A stretch of DNA of 6,771 nt from an uncultured Blautia sp. (GCA_946538475.1 CAMNGN010000106.1:1-6771), one strand, 5' to 3'; positions 1 to 6,277 are shown, counted from the stretch's first letter. Numbers and translations: made by a program. The notes: generated by a model from the sequence alone, not told the origin.

Positions 1-42
1 AGGTGTGAAACGGGGGACGGTTCGAGACCACTGAAAAAGTGG
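1..42. repeat. Partial GGGGACGG-family repeat at the left edge, with a small hairpin
   Basis: Positions 4-23 carry the same GTGAAAC...GGGGACGGTTC core that forms the left arm of the palindromes at 1163-1257 and 6594-6691. Its partner arm is not present downstream, so this is a solo, truncated or diverged arm. It is followed by a small perfect hairpin: CCACT (28-32), loop GAAAA, AGTGG (38-42). The hairpin ends one base before the large palindrome at 43-124, so two elements of this family appear to be nested or tandem. The window begins here, so the true left border cannot be seen. Confidence 0.6.
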
Positions 43-124
43 GATGAGTACTTGGGGACGTATTTTTTTGACTCATTTTTGCGCGCAAAAATGAGTCAAA
101 AAGATACGTCCCCAAGTACTCATC
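43..124. repeat. 82-bp near-perfect palindrome (REP-like) overlapping the amidase stop codon
   Basis: The whole 82-base segment is self-complementary about a centre between 83 and 84 (GCGCGC at 81-86), with a single non-Watson-Crick pair, T64 opposite G103, which would be a G-U pair in plus-strand RNA. The outer part of each arm contains GGGGACGTAT or its complement, related to the GGGGACGGTTC core of the other palindromes here; the inner part is TGACTCATTTTTGC. The right end includes two bases of the amidase TGA stop (123-125), so every amidase transcript that runs on would carry this hairpin directly after the coding region. It could act as a terminator or 3'-end stabiliser. Origin as a REP/MITE-type element moved by a TnpA-REP (Y1) transposase is an inference; no transposase gene is in the window. 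Confidence 0.85.
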
Positions 125-1070
125 AAACCCCAAAAAATTCTTTCAGCCCCAGCACCAGCCCATCAGCTATCCGGCCCTGAGTCTCGGGGGAGCAGTCGGA
201 GACACGGTCGCCGCACTCCACGTCCACGGAGGGGACCGTCGAGTAAGATGTCTGTGTGAGATCCAGGGCCATCATTCCGCCGCTGAACAGCGGCGTGCCC
301 ACTGCGCTCTGGCCGTTGATCAGGCACTGTGCCAGGGCGAGATGCTGTTGATAATGTGATGCCACGGGTTCCATTGCGCGGTACGATGCCACGTCCGGCA
401 CTGTGATGCAGAAGAAGCCTTTGTCATAATCGCTGCTGTCATAATGAATTGCGAGGTGACAATCGGCGTTTTGGTTGGCTATGACTGCTCTTGCGATGTT
501 ATCCAGCTGTACGTCGTCGGACTCGCGGATCATCAGCACGTTGAAGCCTTCGGCCAGCAGCTTGTCTTTTAATATGAGCGCCAGGGAGAGATTTACAACT
601 CCTTCGGGCCTGCCGTCGGCCATCATGCAGCCGCTCGAAACTGATATGGCCTGGGTCGCTCCGGCGGCGGTGGACCCGCCTGTCACCTTGGGTGTGCCGT
701 CGGGATGGCACATCGTCATTACGCTCTCCCCTCCCGCTGTTCCGTGCCCGGCATTTACGCACACGGTGTAGCCGTTGCCGTTCTCGGAGCGGTACAGCGT
801 TGCGGTTCCTGTGTGGATGATCGAGTAGTTGGCGAACTGCCATTCGGGGTTCCACTCGATTGTTTCTACCGAGGGCTCGGCAGCGCTGCTGAATACGCTG
901 CTGCTTTCACCGGAGTCGGAAGGGCCGGAGAGCATGCCCTCTCCCTCGATCGGTGTGTCATATTCTTCGGCAGGGACAAGGGTTTCTGACGCGTGTATGG
1001 ATATGGTTCCGTATGCAAGGGACATGGCTGTGAGTGTTATTGCTGATATTATGGATAGACGTTTTTTCAT
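123..1070 (-). CDS. Secreted zinc-dependent N-acetylmuramoyl-L-alanine amidase (Amidase_3 family)
   Basis: A 315-residue exported protein predicted to cleave the amide bond between N-acetylmuramic acid and L-alanine in peptidoglycan. An N-terminal signal peptide (MKKR, then a hydrophobic stretch to about residue 27) is followed by a Ser/Glu-rich linker (about 30-75). The Amidase_3 fold covers about 100-314. The family residues are in place: His109 in NAGHG and Glu156 in RPEG as zinc ligands, His209 in AIHYD as the third ligand, and Glu285 in DVECGD as the catalytic acid. The stretch MEPVASHYQQH and the end LTQTSYSTVPSVDVE fit a clostridial subgroup of this family as I remember it. Start ATG at 1070 is chosen because GGAGGAG lies 9 bases upstream and the signal peptide begins there. 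It has eight cysteines after the signal peptide, many for a secreted Firmicute enzyme. The C-terminus ends normally (LKEFFGV), so the palindrome overlapping the stop has not obviously truncated it. No LysM, SH3 or other wall-binding domain is visible. Confidence 0.9.
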   Translation of the reverse strand: MKKRLSIISAITLTAMSLAYGTISIHASETLVPAEEYDTPIEGEGMLSGPSDSGESSSVFSSAAEPSVETIEWNPEWQFANYSIIHTGTATLYRSENGNGYTVCVNAGHGTAGGESVMTMCHPDGTPKVTGGSTAAGATQAISVSSGCMMADGRPEGVVNLSLALILKDKLLAEGFNVLMIRESDDVQLDNIARAVIANQNADCHLAIHYDSSDYDKGFFCITVPDVASYRAMEPVASHYQQHLALAQCLINGQSAVGTPLFSGGMMALDLTQTSYSTVPSVDVECGDRVSDCSPETQGRIADGLVLGLKEFFGV

Positions 1071-1111
1071 GGTTTAGGTCTCCTCCCCGGGGTTCTTGGA
1101 TTTTTTCTTTT

Positions 1112-1120
1112 ATTATAGCA
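1112..1120 (-). promoter_or_regulatory. Extended -10 promoter for the amidase gene
   Basis: On the minus strand this reads TGCTATAAT, a perfect -10 hexamer with the TGn extension, about 40 bases upstream of the ATG. No good -35 lies at 16-18 bases, which is common for extended -10 promoters. AGCAT (1117-1121) and ATGCT (1127-1131) form a small inverted repeat overlapping the -10; it could be an operator or just AT-rich sequence. Upstream is an AT-rich stretch, then the palindrome at 1163-1257. Confidence 0.6.
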
Positions 1121-1162
1121 TATATAATGCTCATTTTGTTCTAATGAATGCCCCGGGAGATG

Positions 1163-1257
1163 GTGGAACGGGGGACGGTTCCTTGTTCCACGGGTCGAAG
1201 TCTTAATTAAGCCAAAACAGCTTCACCCGTGGAACAAGGAACCGTCCCCCGTTCCAC
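1163..1257. repeat. Long palindrome (33-bp perfect stem) just after the caspase gene
   Basis: The left arm 1163-1195 and right arm 1225-1257 are perfect reverse complements over 33 bases; the stem continues with GAAG (1197-1200) against CTTC (1221-1224) past a one-base bulge, leaving a loop of about 20 bases. Each arm also holds a shorter inverted repeat, GTGGAAC (1163-1169) and GTTCCAC (1185-1191), so a single arm can fold alone. Two arms in inverted orientation resemble a REPIN/BIME arrangement. It shares most of its stem with the element at 6594-6691. The right end is three bases from the caspase stop codon (1261-1263), so it forms the 3' end of that transcript. It has no clear U-tract on the exit side, so it may be an RNA stabiliser rather than a classical terminator. 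Confidence 0.9.
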
Positions 1258-1260
1258 ATT

Positions 1261-2706
1261 TTACTTAATCATAATTACCGCATTACTGCCTGCCGGATAG
1301 CACTGCACGTGCTGGGAGGTTCCGCAGCCTGTCTTAGTGTAGTTATACATCTCTGTGAGAGTGATCTTCTTGTCAGAGTTGGTGTCGCAGGGGATCTTGC
1401 TGCCGAGTGTGCCGCTCGGGAAGCTGCAGCCTGCGCCTGCTACGAAGTGGCGGGTGAACTTGCCGCCCCACACGCCGTTCTCACGGATATCGGAGGTATT
1501 CTCGTTCTTTGTGCCTGCGGTGAGCACCAGGAACTTGCCGGTCCTGAGTTCGCCATTCTTTGTTGCAATACCGGAATCGGCACTTGCAAAGGCATCGACT
1601 GCTGCCTGGGTGAATTTTGCAGGATCAAACCTGCCGCTTCTGTTCTTTACGATCGCATTGCCGCTGTCGCAGCTGTCCAGAATAACAATGACTTTGCCCG
1701 GGATCTTGTTGAGGGCATTTGCCAGTGTTGCGAAGGAGATATCGCTTTCGTCCACGCCGCAGATATACCCCATGGTACCTGCGCTGTTGTTTGCGCCGTG
1801 ACCACTGTAGAAGAACAGAGACACATCGTTCGAAGCCGCGCCTTTGAATGCAGAGTCGATCGCGCTAAGTATCTGCGAGCTTGACAGATTCGTCTTCTTT
1901 GTAGCGGTATAGCGATACTTGCCAAGCACGGCCGCCATAGCCTGTGCATCGTTTGTCGGGCCATAAAGATCATTTGAAAGCTTGTAATCGCCATTGCCGA
2001 TGCAAAGCGCACGATAAGTTGTCGCTTTTGCGGGCGTCGTCAGGGTAAAGAAAGAAGTGTAATGGCTAAAGTTCACTCTTTCTACGCCGTTAGCGGTATA
2101 ACGGTAGAATGATCTCATTCTAAAGTAGTACTTAGTGTTTCCGGAAAGTCCTGTGAGTGTATAGGCGGTTCTGGCCGGGCCCATATTTACTCGTTTGTAA
2201 GAGCCGGTCCTCTTGCTGAGGTCGCTCGCTGATTTTGCATATTCAACCTGGAAACCGGAGATCTTTTTGTTGGTGCCGATCAGCTTCCATTTCAGGTCGA
2301 TCTTGTTGTAAGCTGTCGCTTTTTTGGAGGTGAACATTGCGGGCATGACGCGCACGATCCTGGGCTTGTTGCTCACCTTGCTTGTCTTGCCGGCGGAATC
2401 GACAGCGTATGCGGAATACACGTACGATTTGCCCCAGCGATACCGGATCTCTTTATCGAGAAAGCTGTTATCCGTGCCCGGAGTGGCCTTGCCGATATAC
2501 TTGGTTCCTTCTCCGTCTGCGTAGCGATAGAATTTATAGTAGCTTACGCCTGTCTGCTTCTCTAATACGAGAGCTATTCCGTTTTTAGCGTTATAGACCG
2601 TTTTGATCTTTGGTTTGCCCGGAGCAGCATTTACGCTTACCGCGGCGAGCATCATGACCATCAGCGCGCTGATGAGTAACAATAAAAGCTTACCTCTCCT
2701 CTTCAT
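1261..2706 (-). CDS. Secreted caspase-like (peptidase C14 / metacaspase-type) protease with two FnIII-like domains
   Basis: A 481-residue exported protein. Residues 1-27 are a signal peptide (MKRRGK, a long Leu/Met/Val core, then a VNAA cleavage region). Two beta-rich segments, about 30-118 and 120-225, have fibronectin type III character; the second shows the typical FQVEYA and TGLSGNTKYYFRMRSF strands. The caspase-like domain runs from about 230 (YRALCIGNGDY) to the end. The catalytic dyad is visible: His303 in FFYSGHG and Cys346 in ILDSCDSG. Near the C-terminus, residues 441-452 match a canonical EF-hand loop (Asp441, Asn443, Asp445, Ile448, Glu452), suggesting calcium binding. Family members usually cleave after basic or acidic residues; the substrate here is unknown. 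Start ATG at 2706 has AAGGAG seven bases upstream. It has its own promoter (2787-2815) and ends at the palindrome 1163-1257. The neighbouring secreted amidase lies downstream in the same direction. There is no sortase signal or transmembrane anchor, so release into the medium is expected. Confidence 0.9.
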   Translation of the reverse strand: MKRRGKLLLLLISALMVMMLAAVSVNAAPGKPKIKTVYNAKNGIALVLEKQTGVSYYKFYRYADGEGTKYIGKATPGTDNSFLDKEIRYRWGKSYVYSAYAVDSAGKTSKVSNKPRIVRVMPAMFTSKKATAYNKIDLKWKLIGTNKKISGFQVEYAKSASDLSKRTGSYKRVNMGPARTAYTLTGLSGNTKYYFRMRSFYRYTANGVERVNFSHYTSFFTLTTPAKATTYRALCIGNGDYKLSNDLYGPTNDAQAMAAVLGKYRYTATKKTNLSSSQILSAIDSAFKGAASNDVSLFFYSGHGANNSAGTMGYICGVDESDISFATLANALNKIPGKVIVILDSCDSGNAIVKNRSGRFDPAKFTQAAVDAFASADSGIATKNGELRTGKFLVLTAGTKNENTSDIRENGVWGGKFTRHFVAGAGCSFPSGTLGSKIPCDTNSDKKITLTEMYNYTKTGCGTSQHVQCYPAGSNAVIMIK

Positions 2707-2786
2707 TGCTTTTCTCCTTTTTTCTGCGATTTTCTTCCCCTTCAGAGAATGTTGCTATAGTGGGAAAATCCACTGAATATAAAGAT

Positions 2787-2815
2787 ATTATACATAATAT
2801 TGTTCCCCGGTGCAA
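2787..2815 (-). promoter_or_regulatory. Sigma-A-type promoter for the caspase-like gene
   Basis: On the minus strand TTGCAC (2810-2815) and TATAAT (2787-2792) are separated by 17 bases. The -10 is perfect and the -35 keeps TTG. The predicted leader is about 75 bases and contains a small hairpin (AGTGG 2759-2763 with CCACT 2770-2774). No riboswitch is recognisable in it. Confidence 0.6.
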
Positions 2816-2867
2816 GCGCAACCACTATATTTATGCGCACTACACATATATGTATAATAAACGTAAC

Positions 2868-2900
2868 AAAAAAGACACATCTTTGCGGGATGTGCCTTTT
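2868..2900 (-). terminator. Intrinsic terminator after the P-type ATPase gene
   Basis: On the minus strand, starting four bases after the ATPase TGA stop, AAAA is followed by an 8-bp stem (2889-2896 with 2874-2881, one G-U pair), loop CCGCAAA and six U residues (complement of 2868-2873). This is a textbook Rho-independent terminator and separates the iscU-ATPase transcript from the caspase gene promoter. Confidence 0.85.
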
Positions 2901-2904
2901 GTCG

Positions 2905-5583
2905 TCACGGTTTCCAAAGTTTCTCCAGAATGATGTGATACCATTTCTTTTCCGGTGTATCCAGCGCCACTTCGTAGGTCTTTCTGATCCACTCTGTGAT
3001 GATCGTGATGAGCAGCGGAGAAAAAGTCATCAGCACAAAAACCAGAATGATCATGCCGAATTCGAGCGCCTTGAGCGTGAGCAGATTCTGCGCGATCACC
3101 GCGGCTGCGAAGAACACCAGCTGCATGCTGTAGATAATGAAGGTACGGAACCTGTTCATCGGAGCATACACGGTTTTGAGCGCTGCCATGTAGTTCCAGC
3201 CCGTTACCAGGAAGCAGGCCGTCCCCAGCATTGCGGTGGAATGATAGACATTCTGGCTCACCAGCATGATCGAGAAGACGCAGCCGGTGATGGTCATGGC
3301 CGCCGGGAAGGCGTTCATGAACACATGCCGAAGGAAAGTATGGTCGACTTTGTTGTAGTTGTCCTCCTGCGACAGGAAGAACGTAGGAATGCCGACCGCG
3401 CATGCGCTGATGAGCGACATCTGGATAGGTTCGAACGGATACATGTCTCCCCAGAAAATGGTGATCAGGGAGAGCATCACCGAGAACATCGTTTTGATGA
3501 GGAACATGGACGCGGCGGTCCTGATATTGTTCACTACTCTTCGCCCCTGATTTACGATGTGCGGCATCGAGGCAAAGTTGGAATCCAGCAGAACAATGTT
3601 TGCGATGTTCTTTGCGGCGCTGCTGCCGGCCGCCATGGCGATGCTGCAGTCCGATTCCTTGAGTGCAAGCACATCGTTCACACCGTCGCCGGTCATGGCC
3701 ACAGTATGTCCCGCTTCTTTAAGCGCGAGGACCATCTCTTTTTTCTGCTGCGGAGTGACGCGGCCGAAGACGCTGTAGTTTTCGACAGCTTCTTTCATCT
3801 GTTCGGGAGTCGTGATCGTTGTCGCATCGATGTACGCCCACGCGTTGGGAACTCCCGCGCGTTTTGCGATGGCCGAGACCGTAGCGGGGTCATCGCCCGA
3901 GATCACTTTGAGGTTGACGCCCTGCTCCAGGAAGTATTCCATGGTGCGCGGTGCTTCCTCGCGGATCACGTCGGTGATGAGGATGAGGCCGATCGGTCGA
4001 AGGTCCGCAGGCAGGCGCGGAGAATCGATCACTTCGTCACTGTGTGCCAGGATAAGCACACGAAGGCCGTCATCCGCGTAATTTGTCGTAAACTCTTTTA
4101 GATTTTCGTATCCGTCCGGGAACAGAAACTGTCCGGCGCCGATAAGGTAGGTGCCTGCTGCTTCGAACGAAGCGCCGCTGTATTTTCGGTCGGACGAGAA
4201 GTCGATGGCATGTCCCGGGCCATAGTCGCGTCTTACGGGGAAGCGGGTTTTGAGGGCTTCTGCCGTTGCGTTTCGATCTCGTGACACGGCCATGATGTTG
4301 CCCATGATCTTTATGATATCGCGGACTCTCGGATCGTCTTCGGACCCTTCCTCGATCTTTTCGACGTTGACTGCTTCCTTATAAGCGTCATCCGACAATA
4401 CGGACTCCGCCAAAGGTGAGGCGCCCGGGTCCATCACAAAGCTGTGGGCGCTTCCCGGGCCGTATGCGGCGGCAGGGCCGGAGAGGTCCTCGAGCGCGGG
4501 CAGTTCGCCTCGTGTGCCGGCAGCGTTATTCAGGCCGTTGGCGGCGTTGTAACCCGCGGCTGTATTAAAGCCTGCGGCTGTATTCGGGCCTGCGGCTGTG
4601 TTGTATGGGCCTGCTTTCGGTGATGTATGCAGGCGCAGCATGTTTTCGTCGTAAGGCAGGATCTTCTCCACCTTCATCGTGCCTTCGGTGATGGTTCCGG
4701 TCTTGTCCAGGCAGAGTGTGTCCACCTTTGCGAGCGTCTCGATGCAGTAGAGCTCCTGTACCAGCGTTTTTCGCATGGCCAGACGCACGGCGCCGATGGT
4801 CAGCGTGACGCTGGTCAGCAGAATAAGGCCTTCGGGGATCATTCCGAGGACGGCTGCCACGGTACTCACGACGGAATCGCGGAAGGAGTCGTCGATGATA
4901 TAGTGCTGCTTGTAAAAGAGAAGCGCCCCCATCGGTACAATGATGATACTGATCACTTTGAGGATAAAGTTGAGGGAATTGCGGAGCTCCGAGTTGTGTC
5001 TGCGGAATTCCTTCGCCTCGCTTGTGATCTTGGACGCGTAGTTGTCGCTGCCGACGCGTTTGATACGGCAGTATCCTTCTCCGGACGTAACAAAGCTGCC
5101 GGAAAACAGTTCGTCCCCCGGCATCTTTGTAAGGTTGTCCGCCTCGCCGGTGAGCAGCGACTCGTTTACTTCGAGGCTGCCTTCCAGCATTTCACAGTCC
5201 GCCGGTACCTGGTCGCCGTTTTTTAACATGATCACGTCGTCCAGGACCAGTTTGTCTGTGGCTATCGACCATTTTTTGTCATCGCGCACCACGACGGTTG
5301 TGTTTTGCGTCATGATCGCCAGTTTGTCGATGATCTTTTTGGCGCGCACTTCCTGAACGATACCGATCGTCGTGTTGAACACGATGGTCATGATGAACAG
5401 GCTGTTTTTGTACGAGCCGACCAGGATGATCATGACGAACAGCGCGATGTTCAGGAAGTTGAAAAATGTGAGTATATTATCAAGAAATATTCTTTTGTAG
5501 GTTCGTGTTACAGGATGGTCGCTTGTATTTATCTGCCCCGCCTGTATACGCTCCTGTACTTCTTCGGCAGTTAAACCTTTCAT
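2905..5583 (-). CDS. Cation-transporting P-type ATPase (HAD superfamily, CtpE/EXP7-like)
   Basis: An 892-residue integral membrane pump that uses ATP, through a phospho-aspartate intermediate, to move a cation across the cytoplasmic membrane. Visible motifs in order: TGEA at 145-148 (actuator domain dephosphorylation loop), PEGL at 250-253 in the fourth helix, DKTGT at 293-297 with phosphorylated Asp293, KYSG near 467 (nucleotide-binding domain), SGDD at 562-565, and TGDGVND at 631-637 (magnesium-binding hinge). Four helices lie before Asp293 (about 36-55, 60-78, 204-224, 236-267) and six after 690, giving the ten-helix P2-type plan. The closest family I recognise is CtpE of mycobacteria and EXP7 of streptococci, linked to calcium in mycobacteria; substrate assignment here is inference. 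It is about 100 residues longer than those, owing to a low-complexity insertion at about 312-416. ATG 5583 follows AGGAGG with a 4-base spacer. It lies 54 bases after iscU without an evident terminator or promoter between, so co-transcription is likely. A strong terminator follows at 2868-2900. Confidence 0.92.
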   Translation of the reverse strand: MKGLTAEEVQERIQAGQINTSDHPVTRTYKRIFLDNILTFFNFLNIALFVMIILVGSYKNSLFIMTIVFNTTIGIVQEVRAKKIIDKLAIMTQNTTVVVRDDKKWSIATDKLVLDDVIMLKNGDQVPADCEMLEGSLEVNESLLTGEADNLTKMPGDELFSGSFVTSGEGYCRIKRVGSDNYASKITSEAKEFRRHNSELRNSLNFILKVISIIIVPMGALLFYKQHYIIDDSFRDSVVSTVAAVLGMIPEGLILLTSVTLTIGAVRLAMRKTLVQELYCIETLAKVDTLCLDKTGTITEGTMKVEKILPYDENMLRLHTSPKAGPYNTAAGPNTAAGFNTAAGYNAANGLNNAAGTRGELPALEDLSGPAAAYGPGSAHSFVMDPGASPLAESVLSDDAYKEAVNVEKIEEGSEDDPRVRDIIKIMGNIMAVSRDRNATAEALKTRFPVRRDYGPGHAIDFSSDRKYSGASFEAAGTYLIGAGQFLFPDGYENLKEFTTNYADDGLRVLILAHSDEVIDSPRLPADLRPIGLILITDVIREEAPRTMEYFLEQGVNLKVISGDDPATVSAIAKRAGVPNAWAYIDATTITTPEQMKEAVENYSVFGRVTPQQKKEMVLALKEAGHTVAMTGDGVNDVLALKESDCSIAMAAGSSAAKNIANIVLLDSNFASMPHIVNQGRRVVNNIRTAASMFLIKTMFSVMLSLITIFWGDMYPFEPIQMSLISACAVGIPTFFLSQEDNYNKVDHTFLRHVFMNAFPAAMTITGCVFSIMLVSQNVYHSTAMLGTACFLVTGWNYMAALKTVYAPMNRFRTFIIYSMQLVFFAAAVIAQNLLTLKALEFGMIILVFVLMTFSPLLITIITEWIRKTYEVALDTPEKKWYHIILEKLWKP
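4519..4614 (-). repeat. In-frame minisatellite inside the ATPase gene (AG-x-NTA repeats)
   Basis: Residues 324-355 of the ATPase consist of imperfect 6-7 residue units: AGPYNTA, AGPNTA, AGFNTA, AGYNAA, then a decayed NGLNNAAG. At DNA level, plus-strand 4556-4573 and 4574-4591 are 18-bp copies beginning GCGGCTGTATT, followed by a 21-bp copy at 4592-4612 and a degenerate unit at about 4541-4555. All units keep the reading frame. The repeats fall shortly after the phosphorylation motif, at the entry to the nucleotide-binding domain, in a surface segment where extra length may be tolerated. Copy number may vary between strains. Confidence 0.8.
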
Positions 5584-5637
5584 TAAACCTCCTGCTGAGG
5601 GTGCAGAGTCAGTGGGTTTCGTTGACCGGTGCAGTCA

Positions 5638-6078
5638 TCAATATTCTTCTTCCTCTTCACCTTCGGAGATATCGTTCTTCGGTTTTGAAAGGCCTTCGAT
5701 AACGATGCCGTGCTTCTGCGCATAGTCCCAGAGAGCTGCGTGGATGGCTTCCTCTGCGAGAAGTGAACAGTGGACTTTGACGGGCGGAAGTCCGTCCAGA
5801 GCTTCCATGACGGCTTTGTTGGTTACCTGAAGTGCTTCTTCGATGGTCTTGCCCTTGACGAGCTCGGTAGCCATGCTGCTGGTTGCGACTGCGGCGCCGC
5901 AGCCGAAGGTTTTGAATTTGCAGTCTTTGATGATGTGTGTCTCGTCGTCGATATCGAGGAACATTCTCATGATATCGCCGCATTTTGCGTTTCCTACTGT
6001 GCCTACGCCGCTGGCATTTTCAATTTCGCCTACGTTGCGGGGGTGCTGGAAGTGGTCCATAACTTTTTCGCTGTACAT
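5638..6078 (-). CDS. iscU: Iron-sulfur cluster assembly scaffold protein, IscU/NifU N-terminal type
   Basis: A 146-residue cytoplasmic scaffold on which [2Fe-2S] and [4Fe-4S] clusters are built from cysteine-desulfurase sulfur before transfer to target proteins. The three cluster cysteines are present: Cys33 in AKCGD, Cys60 in FGCGA and Cys104 in VHCSLLAEEA, with Asp35 as in IscU, and His103 beside Cys104. LPPVK (97-101) matches the motif that HscA binds in Enterobacteria, here kept in a lineage that generally lacks HscA. I start at ATG 6078 (MYSEKVMDHF), which has GGAGG five bases upstream; an in-frame TTG at 6090 would add four residues but lies upstream of that ribosome binding site. The C-terminus ends in a run of glutamates (EGEEEEEY), not part of the core fold. 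The usual clostridial partner nifS/iscS is not directly upstream; instead a hairpin-rich element and a divergent tRNA gene lie there. Clostridial annotation often calls this gene nifU. Confidence 0.95.
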   Translation of the reverse strand: MYSEKVMDHFQHPRNVGEIENASGVGTVGNAKCGDIMRMFLDIDDETHIIKDCKFKTFGCGAAVATSSMATELVKGKTIEEALQVTNKAVMEALDGLPPVKVHCSLLAEEAIHAALWDYAQKHGIVIEGLSKPKNDISEGEEEEEY

Positions 6079-6104
6079 AATATCCTCCAAGGTGATTGCT
6101 GTAT

Positions 6105-6132
6105 ATTATCGTGAGTCAAAGGTAACCGGCAA
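6105..6132 (-). promoter_or_regulatory. Candidate promoter for iscU, with its -35 inside the hairpin element
   Basis: On the minus strand TTGCCG (6127-6132) and GATAAT (6105-6110) are 16 bases apart, giving 4/6 and 5/6 matches to the sigma-A consensus and a leader of about 20 bases before the ATG at 6078. The -35 falls within the left arm of the hairpin element at 6121-6277. No other convincing promoter was seen between iscU and that element. No IscR-type operator is evident. Confidence 0.35.
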
Positions 6133-6277
6133 TCCGCTTCGCTACTTGCCGGTAACCAATAGCCCACTCCGTGGGCTGTCAGGTGAGGCCTCCACCACAC
6201 CTGACACAAGCAAGTCCCCTAACCCCTCCTTAAAAGCTTTGCGCTTTTTGAAGGAGGGGACTTACTTGTATTGGTTA
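6121..6277. repeat. Multi-hairpin element, MITE-like or structured RNA
   Basis: A 157-base segment made almost wholly of inverted repeats. Hairpin A: 6121-6132 with 6146-6157, 12 bp with one A-A mismatch. Outer stem: TAACCAATA (6153-6161) with TATTGGTTA (6269-6277), 9 bp perfect, mutually exclusive with part of hairpin A. Enclosed are hairpin B (6161-6167 with 6171-6177, 7 bp, loop TCC), hairpin C (6177-6185 with 6198-6206, 9 bp) and hairpin D (CCCCTCCTT 6223-6231 with AAGGAGGGG 6251-6259, extended inward by AAAAGC/GCTTTT). Hairpin D has an alternative register using 6212-6220 with 6255-6263. Similar hairpin-rich intergenic elements are common in gut Clostridia, but I cannot assign a named family. 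It carries no open reading frame of note. Confidence 0.75.

Noticed and set aside
1309..1884. Plus-strand frame of 191 codons opposite the caspase domain
   Set aside because: Antisense to conserved catalytic motifs; the Cys/Ala-rich product has no family likeness.
2707..2786. Riboswitch in the caspase gene leader
   Set aside because: About 75 bases with only one weak 5-bp hairpin and no known aptamer motif.
2800..4101. Long plus-strand open frame (433 codons) opposite the ATPase gene
   Set aside because: It is antisense to an intact, motif-complete ATPase gene; its product is His/Arg/Asp-rich without domains, as expected for a frame shadow.
4627..5226. Plus-strand frame of 199 codons opposite the ATPase N-terminal half
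   Set aside because: Antisense shadow with no motif and no ribosome binding site, overlapping the conserved actuator and DKTGT coding regions.
5584..5637. Possible promoter or terminator between iscU and the ATPase gene
   Set aside because: No hairpin with a U-tract and no -35/-10 pair with proper spacing; only the ATPase ribosome binding site is clear.
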